Shown: positions 25,263-32,578 of the stretch, one piece after another
Layout: every line of letters begins with the position of its first letter
How positions within the stretch are numbered: the first letter of the stretch is position 1
From: Parasporobacterium sp.
Lineage (GTDB): Bacteria; Bacillota; Clostridia; Lachnospirales; Lachnospiraceae
Direction: 5' to 3'
Length of the DNA: 32,578 nucleotides
Assembly: GCA_017515535.1 (NCBI GenBank)
Contig: JAFWFQ010000035.1
Location: 1-32,578, forward strand
Position numbers and translations under genes: made by a program
Notes under the pieces: model-generated
Seen by the model: only the letters and a program-made list of their open reading frames with translations
The model's database searches: none
Told to the model about the DNA's origin: nothing

Positions 25263-26156
25263 TTAAAAAAGTGCAGTAAATCCAACGCCCTCAAAAAAGC
25301 CTTTTGCTTCCGGACCTGTCAGGAATTCCAGAAAAGCCTTTGCCGCATCCGGATTGGTTCCGCTTGTGATCTGAGCAGCCGGATAGATCACCTTTCCGCC
25401 GGTCTGTTCTTCAGTTGCGACTGCAACCGCATCAAGTCCTGCAGAATAAGCGTCCGAAGCGTAAATTACGCCTGCCTGAGCTGTCCCTTCCGTCAATGCG
25501 GAAGTCACGCCCTTGACATCCTCACCGTAAGTGATTTCCCCTGCATTCGCAAGTGACCCTTCATCGAGTCCGAGAGATTCAAAGATCTTTTGGGTATATG
25601 CTCCGACCGGAACAGATTCTCCGCCCATTGCAAAGAGGAATCCGTCTGTATCGAACGATGCCTTCAGATCATCGAAGGACTGGATGTTTGCCGGATTTCC
25701 TTCCGGAACAGCTAAAACACACTTGTTTTCAAGAAGATCGATCCTGGTATCCGGTACAACAAAATCGTTCCCGTCCGGGTTTTTCTCCGCATCCGCGGTA
25801 ACATCGATCATATTCATCTGTTTCTGGGCAGCCGATACAAAAACATCACACGGTGCGCCCTCTATGATCTGATCAACCAGAGTTCCGGAAGAGCCATAGT
25901 TTGGTGTTACGGTAACATTCGGATGTTCTTTCTCGAAGGCTTCAATGATCTGATCCATAGACTCTGTCAAAGAAGCTGCTGCATAAACCGTGATTTCTCC
26001 GGAAAGGTCATCTGCCGGAGCCGGCGTTACCGAACTGCTTCCAGCCGGTTCTGCTCCGCTTCCTGCAGGAGCCGGCGTATTACCGGTACTTCCGCATGCC
26101 GCAAGGAGCCCTGTACATAACAACAACGCTGCAATAACCGATATAATCTTTTTCAT
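25263..26156 (-). CDS. modA: Molybdate-binding lipoprotein ModA
   Basis: ModA is the extracellular molybdate/tungstate receptor of ModABC. The 297-residue product starts with a lipoprotein signal peptide (MKKIISVIAALLLCTGLLAAC, acylated Cys21). A Ser/Pro/Ala-rich linker follows, then the binding domain with VYAAASLTESMDQII, NYGSSGTLVDQI and GAPCDVFVSAAQ, the usual oxyanion-contact regions. The ATG at 26156 follows AAGGAG by six to seven bases; the longer in-frame reading to 26183 is unlikely. It begins 126 bases after moaC. Confidence 0.95.
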   Translation of the reverse strand: MKKIISVIAALLLCTGLLAACGSTGNTPAPAGSGAEPAGSSSVTPAPADDLSGEITVYAAASLTESMDQIIEAFEKEHPNVTVTPNYGSSGTLVDQIIEGAPCDVFVSAAQKQMNMIDVTADAEKNPDGNDFVVPDTRIDLLENKCVLAVPEGNPANIQSFDDLKASFDTDGFLFAMGGESVPVGAYTQKIFESLGLDEGSLANAGEITYGEDVKGVTSALTEGTAQAGVIYASDAYSAGLDAVAVATEEQTGGKVIYPAAQITSGTNPDAAKAFLEFLTGPEAKGFFEGVGFTALF

Positions 26157-26282
26157 TTTTTTCTCCTTGTCTCGTAAGCCCAATCAAATAATTTGGACTT
26201 GTTATTCATGCCTTCTTTCAAACTCAAAAATTATTAATTATTGCGCGCGCGATAAAATAATAAACAAAGTAATCATCCGCAA
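26157..26282 (-). other. moaC-modA gap with alternating GC palindrome
   Basis: This AT-rich gap contains CGCGCGCGC-type alternating sequence (26244-26251) flanked by imperfectly inverted AT arms (TTATTATTTT on one side, AATTAATAA on the other). It could be an operator or promoter region for modABC. No convincing sigma-A promoter or terminator was found. Confidence 0.3.
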
Positions 26283-26762
26283 TCATTCTCCAAAGAGATA
26301 ATGACCGCTTTTTCCGCCGTCTTTTTCCAGAAGATAGATATCGGAGATCCGGATATCCCTCTGAACGGCTTTACACATATCGTAGATCGTAAGCGCCGCG
26401 ATCGACGCCGCACTCATCGCTTCCATCTCGATTCCGGTCTTGCCGTCGCATTTCGCAGTGGATATGATCTTGATCGTAGAGGAAGCCTCATCCAATTCAA
26501 ATGAAATATCGACGTTTGTGATCTGGATCGGATGGCACATCGGAATAATATCCGGGGTCCTTTTTGCCCCCATGATCCCGGCAACCTGGGCAACTGCCAG
26601 GACATCGCCTTTTTTCATCTTTCCTTCTTTGATCATGCGGAAGGTCTCCGGATTAACACTAACGGCAGCGGTTGCCTTTGCAATCCTTGTCGTGACGGCC
26701 TTTTCCGAAACATCGACCATTCTCGCTCTTCCTTCTTCATTAAAATGTGTCAGTTCACTCAT
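26283..26762 (-). CDS. moaC: Cyclic pyranopterin monophosphate synthase MoaC
   Basis: MoaC acts with MoaA to make cyclic pyranopterin monophosphate, the first stable molybdenum-cofactor intermediate. The 159-residue product has the family motifs MVDVSEKAVTTRIA, DIIPMCHPIQITNVDI and KTGIEMEAMSAASIAALTIYDMCKA, and ends in DGGKSGHY. AAGGAT lies before the ATG. It directly follows moaA (22 bases), matching the pathway order. Confidence 0.97.
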   Translation of the reverse strand: MSELTHFNEEGRARMVDVSEKAVTTRIAKATAAVSVNPETFRMIKEGKMKKGDVLAVAQVAGIMGAKRTPDIIPMCHPIQITNVDISFELDEASSTIKIISTAKCDGKTGIEMEAMSAASIAALTIYDMCKAVQRDIRISDIYLLEKDGGKSGHYLFGE

Positions 26763-26784
26763 TTTCTTATCCTTTTCACTTTCT

Positions 26785-27744
26785 TTAGCCGCCGATCTGG
26801 TTCATATTTCTTAAGGTGCTGCTTGGATTATCATATCCAAGATCATAGTTTTCCGGTTTCTCTGCAATCTGTTTTGCGATTGCTGCTTTCAGCTCTTCTC
26901 CATGAAGGCCACGTACCGGAGTTTCAAACCGGGAATGAAGACATGCCTTAAGCTTTCCGTCCGCTGTAAGACGAAGACGGTTACAGTGGGAACAAAAATG
27001 GTGGTTGACCGGACTGATCAGTCCGATACAGCCTTTGTATCCGGGAACCTGATAGAGTGTCGCAACCCCGCTTTCTCCGATTTTTGTCAGACGGGAGTCT
27101 TTGCTTAACACCGTTTCATTCGGAATAAAACAAGACTTCTCCCAGTTCATGGCTTCACCGATCGGCATTAACTCAATAAAACGGATCTGATAATCTTCCA
27201 TCTCAGTCAATGCAACAAAATCATTGATCTCATCATCATTCGTACCGCCGATCAGGACCGCATTCAGTTTAATATTCTGAAATCCGGCTGTTTTTGCTGC
27301 CTCGATTCCTTCAAAGATCTCATCGACCGGCCGTTCACTGAATTTACAGCGTGTCAGTTCCTTGTATTTTTGATTTTTCAATGTATCAATTGATATATTA
27401 AGGCGGTCGACTCCGGCCGCTTTCAGTTCGGAAGCCGTCTGTTTTAAAAGAAGTCCGTTCGTCGTAATGCAGAGCTCTTTGATCCCGGGGATCTTAGAGA
27501 TTTCCCTGCAGATATCAAAGATACCCTTCCTGACAAGCGGTTCCCCGCCAGTCAGCCGGACTTTGTTCACACCGAGCTCAGCACAGACGCTCGTGATCTC
27601 CGCAATTTCTTCAACACTTAAGATCCGGTCATGGGAAAACTTTTCCACGCCATCTTCCGGCATACAGTACCTGCAGCGAAGATTGCAAAGATCTGTGACC
27701 GAGATCCTTAAATAATTGATTTCTCTTTTAAAACTATCCTGCAT
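26785..27744 (-). CDS. moaA: GTP 3',8-cyclase MoaA (radical SAM)
   Basis: MoaA rearranges GTP to 3',8-cyclo-GTP, the first step of molybdenum-cofactor synthesis. The 319-residue product has the radical SAM cluster Cys20/24/27 (CNLRCRYC), the TGGEPLVR motif, and the second cluster ligands Cys251/254/268 (FCSHCNRLRL to KACLH). It ends in the Gly-Gly tail (QIGG) needed for activity. Length is typical. Its ribosome binding site is weak. Confidence 0.97.
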   Translation of the reverse strand: MQDSFKREINYLRISVTDLCNLRCRYCMPEDGVEKFSHDRILSVEEIAEITSVCAELGVNKVRLTGGEPLVRKGIFDICREISKIPGIKELCITTNGLLLKQTASELKAAGVDRLNISIDTLKNQKYKELTRCKFSERPVDEIFEGIEAAKTAGFQNIKLNAVLIGGTNDDEINDFVALTEMEDYQIRFIELMPIGEAMNWEKSCFIPNETVLSKDSRLTKIGESGVATLYQVPGYKGCIGLISPVNHHFCSHCNRLRLTADGKLKACLHSRFETPVRGLHGEELKAAIAKQIAEKPENYDLGYDNPSSTLRNMNQIGG

Positions 27745-27775
27745 CTTTCTATTCTTTCTTCTTTACTTCATTCGT

Positions 27776-28282
27776 TCAGGAAAGATACTCTCCCGAAAGG
27801 ATAAATTCCGCAACTTCCTCATACGCATCAAGGGCAAAGACGGGAATTTCCGTTATTTCCTCATCTGAAACTACAGCACAAAGCTCCGCCAGCGGAAGAG
27901 AAAGCCCTTTTCCGGTTTCCTTCCGGCTGACCCCGATCTTCGGAAGATCGCTCATCCGGTATCCTTCCACAAGAACGACATCATAGTCACCCGGAAGGGA
28001 ATCGATCATCTCATGAACATCCGGACATTCGTCATTCCGCTTGATGATCGCGCTTTTTTCGGCGGAACAGATAGCAACAAGATCACTCCCGGCATGATAA
28101 AACCGGTAACTGTCCTTTCCCTCATGATCCATCTCAAATTTATGTGCATCATGCTTAATAACAGCAACAGAAAAACCGCGCTGCTTTATAACTTTAATTA
28201 ATTGTTCAATGAAAGTCGTTTTTCCGGAACCGGAAAACCCAACAAAAGATATAATTCTTTTTTGATGATCAATAAAACGCAT
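27776..28282 (-). CDS. mobB: MobB, molybdopterin-guanine dinucleotide synthesis GTP-binding protein
   Basis: MobB is a GTPase that assists MobA in adding GMP to molybdopterin. The 168-residue product has the P-loop VGFSGSGKTTF (14-24), VAVIKHDAHKFEMDHEGKDSYRFYHAGSD, typical of MobB, and VVLVEGYRMSDLPKI. AAGGAG lies seven bases before the ATG. It is the first gene of the molybdenum unit, behind a structured leader and an operator-bearing promoter. No mobA is in the window. Confidence 0.95.
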   Translation of the reverse strand: MRFIDHQKRIISFVGFSGSGKTTFIEQLIKVIKQRGFSVAVIKHDAHKFEMDHEGKDSYRFYHAGSDLVAICSAEKSAIIKRNDECPDVHEMIDSLPGDYDVVLVEGYRMSDLPKIGVSRKETGKGLSLPLAELCAVVSDEEITEIPVFALDAYEEVAEFILSGEYLS

Positions 28283-28386
28283 TTATTGTCTCCTTTTCAA
28301 AAATGGAAGGCATCCGGATTTCTCCGGATACCCCGTCCGGGCAGCCATGACAATCGTTTTAGGCCCTCCCGGATCGGAGATTGATT
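28283..28386 (-). ncRNA. Structured 5' leader of the molybdenum operon, candidate Moco-type riboswitch
   Basis: The roughly 104-base leader of mobB folds well on the minus strand. One stem-loop pairs 28309-28318 with 28323-28332 (10 bp including a G-U) around a GAAA tetraloop. A second pairs 28336-28341 with 28368-28373 (TCCGGG/CCCGGA) and continues with GGCC/GGCT. CTCCG near the start could also pair with CGGAG in the tetraloop hairpin, allowing switching. Moco riboswitches (RF01055) occur before molybdenum genes in Clostridia; assignment here rests on context and shape, not on a search. Confidence 0.5.
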
Positions 28387-28392
28387 AGTTAA

Positions 28393-28421
28393 AACCTACC
28401 ACTTTGGTATACCAAAGTCAA
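28393..28421 (-). promoter_or_regulatory. Promoter of the mobB-moaA-moaC-modABC unit
   Basis: Minus-strand TTGACT (28421-28416), a 17-bp spacer and TAGGTT (28398-28393), with TG upstream of the -10. The spacer and part of the -35 are occupied by an 18-bp palindrome. Confidence 0.6.
28401..28418. promoter_or_regulatory. Perfect 18-bp palindromic operator
   Basis: ACTTTGGTATACCAAAGT is a perfect inverted repeat between the -35 and -10 of the molybdenum promoter. The TTGGTATACCAA core resembles operators of FadR-type GntR repressors. Binding here would block RNA polymerase, so a repressor is expected; no regulator gene is in the window. Confidence 0.7.
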
Positions 28422-28469
28422 GTCTGAGTTTATAAATGGTCACTGGCAAATAAAGCAGGGATCCGGGAT

Positions 28470-30044
28470 TTACAGAAGAGATTCCAGAGTATTCCGGATC
28501 TCAAGGATAAACTCCTCTGTATTTAAAACGGAAGGCGAAGGGATCGTCGTGATCAGGGAAAGATCCTTTGTCATCTTTCCGCTTTCAATCGTTTCGATCA
28601 CCGCTTCTTCCAGCTTTTTCGCAAAGGAACAAAGAGCGGCATTCCCGTCCATCTGTCCACGCTTATTCAGCGCACCTGTCCAGGCAAAGATCGTCGCGAC
28701 GGAATTTGTTGAGGTCTTCTCGCCATCCCGGTATTTATAGAAATGGCGCTGTACTGTCCCATGGGCTGCCTCAAACTCATAGTTTCCTTCCGGAGAGACA
28801 AGGACGGATGTCATCATCGCAAGTGCACCGAACGCGGTCGCGACCATATCACTCATGACATCTCCGTCATAGTTTTTGCATGCCCAGATAAATCCGCCTT
28901 CGCTCTTGATCACGCGGGCAACCGCATCATCGATCAAAGTATAAAAATACTCGATCCCGGCTGCATCAAATTTTTCTTTGTATTCTTTTTCAAAGACGTC
29001 CTGGAAAACATCTTTGAAATGGTGGTCATAGATCTTGGAAATCGTATCCTTTGCAGAAAACCAAAGATCCTGTTTCGTTTCTAACGCATAGTTGAAGCAG
29101 CTTCTTGCGAAACTTGTAATCGAAGAATCGAGGTTGTGCTGGCCCTGAAGGATCCCGCACCCGTCAAATTCCTTGATCAGCTTCCGCTCTTCCGTTCCGT
29201 CCTCTGCGGTAAAGACAAGCTCAGCCTTTCCTTTCTTTTCCACGCGGAGCTCAGAAGCGCTGTAGAGGTCGCCGTATGCGTGACGGGCGATCGTGATCGG
29301 CTGTTTCCAGGTCTTGACATAAGGATCGATTCCATGGACCATGATTGGCGCACGGAAAACCGTCCCGTCAAGAATCGCGCGGATCGTTCCGTTCGGACTC
29401 TTATACATCTCCTTGAGGTTGTATTCCTCTACCCTTGCCTTATTCGGAGTGATCGTTGCGCATTTAACTCCGACGCCGTATTTTTTGATCGCGTTTGCCG
29501 CATCTTTTGTGATCTGATCTCCGGTCTCATCCCTTTTTTCGAGCCCAAGATCGTAGTACTCCGTCTTAAGGTCAACAAACGGCAGGATCAGTTCATCCTT
29601 TACCATTCTCCAGATCACACGGGTCATTTCATCCCCGTCCATCTCAACAACCGGCACCGACATCGGAATCCGTTCAAAATTCTCCATCCTCTTCTTCCCC
29701 CTGACTTCCTCTTTGTTTCCAAGAAAATCAAAGCTCAGCTGCTGATCGATCTCCGGCTCATCGCCATAAAGTTTCTCCTGGTCTACAAGCCAGACCCCAT
29801 TCTGGAGTTTTGTCAGGAACTGATGGTCCTGAAGCGTTTTCATAACCTTCGCGATCGTAGCCTCGCTGCATCCCATGTCAAACGCGATCCGCTTATAGGT
29901 TCCGATAAACAGATTCGTTCCGGGATCCATGTTGGTCATGATATACATAAAAATCTCGATCTGGCGGCTGTCCTTGATCCCGAGTCCTTTTAAAAAATGC
30001 ATGAACTCTGTATCTTTATATGTGCTTTTTCTCTTTCTTGACAT
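28470..30044 (-). CDS. icd: Fusion of RepL-like winged-helix domain with NADP-dependent isocitrate dehydrogenase
   Basis: A 524-residue protein in one uninterrupted frame. Residues 1-95 resemble RepL plasmid-replication proteins ([57 protein letters not shown]), a winged-helix fold. Residues 96-118 are a charged linker. Residues 120-524 are a complete IDH of the eukaryotic-like NADP type: [82 protein letters not shown] and AAHGTVQRH. It makes 2-oxoglutarate from isocitrate. The ATG at 30044 follows AGAGG. An internal ATG at 29687, preceded by AGGGGGAAG, could give free IDH. It lies directly after rnpB. Confidence 0.88.
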   Translation of the reverse strand: MSRKRKSTYKDTEFMHFLKGLGIKDSRQIEIFMYIMTNMDPGTNLFIGTYKRIAFDMGCSEATIAKVMKTLQDHQFLTKLQNGVWLVDQEKLYGDEPEIDQQLSFDFLGNKEEVRGKKRMENFERIPMSVPVVEMDGDEMTRVIWRMVKDELILPFVDLKTEYYDLGLEKRDETGDQITKDAANAIKKYGVGVKCATITPNKARVEEYNLKEMYKSPNGTIRAILDGTVFRAPIMVHGIDPYVKTWKQPITIARHAYGDLYSASELRVEKKGKAELVFTAEDGTEERKLIKEFDGCGILQGQHNLDSSITSFARSCFNYALETKQDLWFSAKDTISKIYDHHFKDVFQDVFEKEYKEKFDAAGIEYFYTLIDDAVARVIKSEGGFIWACKNYDGDVMSDMVATAFGALAMMTSVLVSPEGNYEFEAAHGTVQRHFYKYRDGEKTSTNSVATIFAWTGALNKRGQMDGNAALCSFAKKLEEAVIETIESGKMTKDLSLITTIPSPSVLNTEEFILEIRNTLESLL

Positions 30045-30075
30045 AAAAACCTCTAAAAAAGTAAAAAAGTAAACA

Positions 30076-30469
30076 GGGAGTGGGCCTGTAAGCCGGGTTC
30101 TGTTGAAAATGGTCATCTATCTTGATCTACCGTCACCGGCAGACTCTGCGCGACCTACCCGGAAGCTCTGCGGGCCGCTTCAACGCTTCCTGTTTGGTCT
30201 TGCTTCGGATGGAGTTTACATGTGCCCTTCCTGTTACCAGCAAGGCGGTAGTCTCTTACACTGCCATTTCACCCTTACTCCGGAAGCCTTTCAGTGACCG
30301 GCGATAATGCTTTTCCGTTCTCTGAAAGACCTCCGGGGCGGTATATTTCTGTTGCACTGGTCCTGGGATCACTCCCGCCAGACGTTATCTGGCATCCTGC
30401 CCTATGAAGCCCGGACTTTCCTCACCTTACGATCCAAGCCGTAAGGCGCGACCATTCAGCCCACTCACA
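30076..30469 (-). ncRNA. rnpB: RNase P RNA, bacterial type A
   Basis: The catalytic RNA that matures tRNA 5' ends. On the minus strand, GAGTGGGCTGAATGGTCGCG begins the P1/P2 region. Then come conserved region I GAGGAAAGTCCGGGC, AGGATGCCAGATAACGTCTGG, ACCAGTGCAACAGAAA, TAAGGGTGAAATGGC, TAAACTCCATCCG, and the 3' block AGAACCCGGCTTACAG with the closing P1 strand GGCCCACTC. The arrangement matches type A. Ends are estimated from P1 pairing; length about 394 bases. It lies between trmK and the RepL-Icd gene. Confidence 0.95.
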
Positions 30470-30476
30470 AACTCTT

Positions 30477-30505
30477 ATAATAACGAGTTCTCCGGGAATT
30501 TGCAA
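30477..30505 (-). promoter_or_regulatory. rnpB promoter
   Basis: Minus-strand TTGCAA (30505-30500), a 17-bp spacer and TATTAT (30482-30477). The expected start, near 30470, coincides with the 5' end of RNase P RNA. The -35 lies just beyond the trmK stop. Confidence 0.75.
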
Positions 30506-30507
30506 CG

Positions 30508-31023
30508 CTAATTGACCCGGATCTTTAAAATCGCATATTGCTTCTTTTTGTCCAATAGCTTGAGATCCTCAAGGATCTCAAATCCGTTTTCCTCCGCATA
30601 CGCACGGATCAGATCCACGTCACGATGGGGAGAAAGAATCAGTTCTTTTGCGCTTTGAACAACGTCTGCCCCATCCCTCAGGATCCGGTTCATTAAGATT
30701 CCTCCCATACCGGAAAGGATAATCGAGTCGACTTCACCTGGAATAAACTCTGAAAGCCCGTCGGAAAGCCGGCAGACGATTCCGTTTTCGCATATCTTTG
30801 TCTCCGTATCTTTCCGGTCTTCGATCAGAAATCCTGCCCGCTCTGCGTTTTCTCTTGCCTTTTCCAGAGATCCCGGGCTTAAGTCAGCTGCGATCACAAA
30901 AGGAGAGATCTCTTTCCGCAATAAATAGATAGGCACATACCCATGGTCTGTGCCTATATCTGCTGCCCGGAAGCCGGGCGTTACCAGTTCTGCAATTGTC
31001 CGTAATCTTGCTGAAATACCCAT
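30508..31023 (-). CDS. trmK: TrmK, tRNA adenine-22 N1-methyltransferase (short form)
   Basis: TrmK methylates A22 of tRNA using SAM. The 171-residue product has the SAM-binding DIGTDHGYVPIYLL, AADLSPGSLEKARENA, the SGMGGILMNRIL motif and ILSPHRDVDLIRAYAEENGF. It ends at KKKQYAILKIRVN, about 55-65 residues earlier than Bacillus TrmK (around 238), so the C-terminal coiled-coil domain is missing. The ATG lies two bases after the rpoD stop (TAAGAATG) with no clear ribosome binding site, suggesting translational coupling. The rpoD-trmK pairing is conserved in Firmicutes. Confidence 0.9.
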   Translation of the reverse strand: MGISARLRTIAELVTPGFRAADIGTDHGYVPIYLLRKEISPFVIAADLSPGSLEKARENAERAGFLIEDRKDTETKICENGIVCRLSDGLSEFIPGEVDSIILSGMGGILMNRILRDGADVVQSAKELILSPHRDVDLIRAYAEENGFEILEDLKLLDKKKQYAILKIRVN

Positions 31024-31025
31024 TC

Positions 31026-32578
31026 TTAATCAAGGAAGTCTTTCAGTTTCCGGCTCCGGCTCGGGTGGCGCAGTTTGCGCAGTGCCTTCGCCTCGATCTG
31101 ACGGATTCTCTCTCTTGTTACATAAAACTCTTTTCCGACTTCTTCAAGGGTTCTTGCCCGTCCGTCTTCAAGGCCGAACCGCAGCTTCAGAACTTCCTGT
31201 TCCCGCTCAGTCAGCGTAAGAAGAACTTCGTTTAACTGTTCCTTTAAGAGAACAAACGTTGCCGCATCGACCGGCGAAGTAATATTCTCATCTTTGATAA
31301 AATCGCCGAGATGGGAGTCTTCTTCCTCACCGATCGGAGTTTCCAGAGAAACCGGATCCTGGGAGATCTTTAAGATCTCGCGGACTCTTGAGACCGGAAT
31401 ATCCATCTTCTCAGCAATTTCTTCATTGGTTGGTTCCCTTCCGAGTTCCTGAAGAAGCTGCCGGGAGATCCGGAGAAGCTTGTTGATCGTCTCTACCATA
31501 TGGACCGGGATACGGATCGTTCTGGCCTGATCCGCGATCGCTCTTGTGATTGCCTGTCGGATCCACCATGTCGCATAAGTTGAGAACTTATAGCCCTTCT
31601 TATAATCGAACTTCTCAACAGCCTTCATAAGACCAAGGTTGCCTTCCTGGATCAGATCCAAAAGCTGCATTCCGCGTCCGACGTACCGTTTCGCGATACT
31701 GACAACAAGACGAAGGTTCGCTTCCGCAAGTTTTGCCTTAGCCTCCTTGTCGCCCTTTTCCATTCTTTGCGCAAGCTCGACCTCTTCATCGGAGGAAAGA
31801 AGCGGAACTTTTCCGATCTCTTTCAGATACATCCGGACATGGTCTTCGATATTGACATTGTTTTCGAGGTCGGAGATATCAAGGTCGACTTCAACAAGTT
31901 CTTCCTCTCCTTCCCCAAGATCAATATCATCATCCAGATCAAGGATCAGGTCATCATCGCTGATATCGGTCCGAAGAACATCGACGCCCTTCCCTTCCAG
32001 ATATTCCACGATACTTTCCATGTATTCCTGGTTCAGTTCCATTCCCGGGAAATACTTGTCGATCTCGGCAAACTCGATCACATTTTTCTTTTTCTCTGCA
32101 TCTTTTACGAGTTTATTCAGGCACTCTTCAAAGTTTGCATTATTCAGAAGAGGATTCTCCACCCCATCTTCTCCATCGGAATTCCACAAAGTTAAAGCAT
32201 CGTCGTTTTCATCGGAAGAAATCTCTTCCGGTTCTTCTTCCGCCTCTTTCTTTGCCTTTGATTTTGTCGTCTTCGCGGTTTTCTTTTTCGGAGTTTCCGT
32301 TTCTTCTTCCTCTACCGCCTTTTTCTTAGAGGAGGCTTTCTTTTTCGGAGCCTCTTTTTCTTCTTCCTCTGCTGCCTTTTTCTTAGAAGAGGCCTTCTTT
32401 TTCGGAGCCACTTTTTCTTCTTCCTCTGCTGCCTTTTTCTTTGAGGAGGCTTTCTTTTTCGGAACTTCCTTCTCTTCTTCCTCTACCGCCTTTTTCTTAG
32501 AGGAGGCTTTCTTTTTCGGAACTTCCTTCTCTTCTTCCTCTACCGCCTTTTTCTTAGAGGAGGCTTTCTTTTTCGGAA
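31026..32578 (-). CDS. rpoD: Primary sigma factor RpoD (SigA), 5' end beyond window, with N-terminal repeats
   Basis: Principal sigma-70 factor directing RNA polymerase to housekeeping promoters. The C-terminal part is complete: region 1.1-like segment ([21 protein letters not shown]), region 1.2 ([17 protein letters not shown]), region 2 ([52 protein letters not shown]), region 3, and region 4 ([33 protein letters not shown]). Before region 1.1 lies a Lys/Ala/Glu-rich stretch of at least five 19-residue repeats ([17 protein letters not shown] type) running off the edge. The GTG at 32411 is inside a repeat and is not the start. It is partial; the start is outside. Confidence 0.95.
   Translation of the reverse strand, partial: PKKKASSKKKAVEEEEKEVPKKKASSKKKAVEEEEKEVPKKKASSKKKAAEEEEKVAPKKKASSKKKAAEEEEKEAPKKKASSKKKAVEEEETETPKKKTAKTTKSKAKKEAEEEPEEISSDENDDALTLWNSDGEDGVENPLLNNANFEECLNKLVKDAEKKKNVIEFAEIDKYFPGMELNQEYMESIVEYLEGKGVDVLRTDISDDDLILDLDDDIDLGEGEEELVEVDLDISDLENNVNIEDHVRMYLKEIGKVPLLSSDEEVELAQRMEKGDKEAKAKLAEANLRLVVSIAKRYVGRGMQLLDLIQEGNLGLMKAVEKFDYKKGYKFSTYATWWIRQAITRAIADQARTIRIPVHMVETINKLLRISRQLLQELGREPTNEEIAEKMDIPVSRVREILKISQDPVSLETPIGEEEDSHLGDFIKDENITSPVDAATFVLLKEQLNEVLLTLTEREQEVLKLRFGLEDGRARTLEEVGKEFYVTRERIRQIEAKALRKLRHPSRSRKLKDFLD
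32287..32578 (-). repeat. 57-bp tandem repeats within rpoD
   Basis: Five full in-frame 57-bp units at 32287-32343, 32344-32400, 32401-32457, 32458-32514 and 32515-32571, plus the start of a sixth at the edge. The last two full units are identical over 57 of 57 bases. Each encodes about [11 protein letters not shown] followed by A/V-EEEE-K/T-x-x. A degenerate unit lies at 32230-32286. Confidence 0.93.

Noticed and set aside
30103..30307. Small plus-strand open frames over the RNase P gene
   Set aside because: The region is the highly conserved RNase P RNA on the other strand.
32409..32411. GTG at 32411 as the rpoD start
   Set aside because: It lies inside a repeat unit, the frame stays open to the window edge, and no ribosome binding site distinguishes it.
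32287..32578. CRISPR-like regular repeats
   Set aside because: The 57-bp units are directly adjacent without spacers, in frame with rpoD and encode a repeated peptide.

Overview
The window looks like chromosomal DNA of a Gram-positive, low-to-mid GC Clostridia, most likely a Lachnospiraceae-like Firmicute. The gene order is the classical clostridial one: radical SAM/DUF2344/RNase G/L21/L27/Obg, lexA, an RpoD-TrmK pair, and a type A RNase P RNA. The products (YqeK, RecU, TrmK, an EFR1 flavodoxin-ferredoxin and a COG2426 exporter) and the AGGAGG-type ribosome binding sites agree with this. Nearly all genes are housekeeping and lie on the minus strand. No prophage, insertion sequence, CRISPR array or tRNA was seen.

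Left end (1-950): lexA on the plus strand sits behind a compact SOS control region with four LexA boxes and two divergent promoters. The leftward promoter drives a gene just outside the window. Next (982-5069, minus): the rplU-rpmA-obgE-yhbY-nadD-yqeK-rsfS ribosome/GTPase/NAD operon, with a promoter, an L21-type leader and upstream terminators. L27 lacks the N-terminal extension usual in Firmicutes, and the gene for its processing protease (prp) is absent from its usual place. Upstream lies an odd membrane protein with a sigma-region-2-like head and a long acidic/basic low-complexity linker (5192-6145).

6212-15968 (minus): a DNA-repair/RNA-metabolism operon, yfbR-polA-coaE-rlu-recU-radical SAM-DUF2344-rng. 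It is preceded by a promoter and a leader that can fold as a terminator. 15973-18122 (minus): glmM with a stand-alone GlmU-like acetyltransferase domain protein (amino-sugar supply for peptidoglycan). 18334-20651 (plus): an NAD-epimerase-like protein and a two-[4Fe-4S] flavodoxin/ferredoxin protein form the only other plus-strand unit.

20727-28421 (minus): a COG2426 membrane protein and thrC, then a molybdenum island, mobB-moaA-moaC-modA-modB-modC-mogA. Its promoter carries a perfect 18-bp palindrome, and a structured 5' leader resembles a Moco-type riboswitch. modC appears to lack a standard start codon. The right end (28470-32578, minus) holds a fusion of a RepL-like plasmid-replication winged helix to NADP-isocitrate dehydrogenase, the RNase P RNA gene just upstream of it, a short trmK, and a partial rpoD whose N-terminus consists of 57-bp tandem Lys/Ala/Glu repeats.

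The strongest candidates for something undescribed are the RepL-Icd fusion, the repeat-bearing RpoD, the sigma-like membrane protein, the L27/Prp loss and the molybdenum leader. All functional statements come from reading translated sequence and remembered family motifs; no database search was run.
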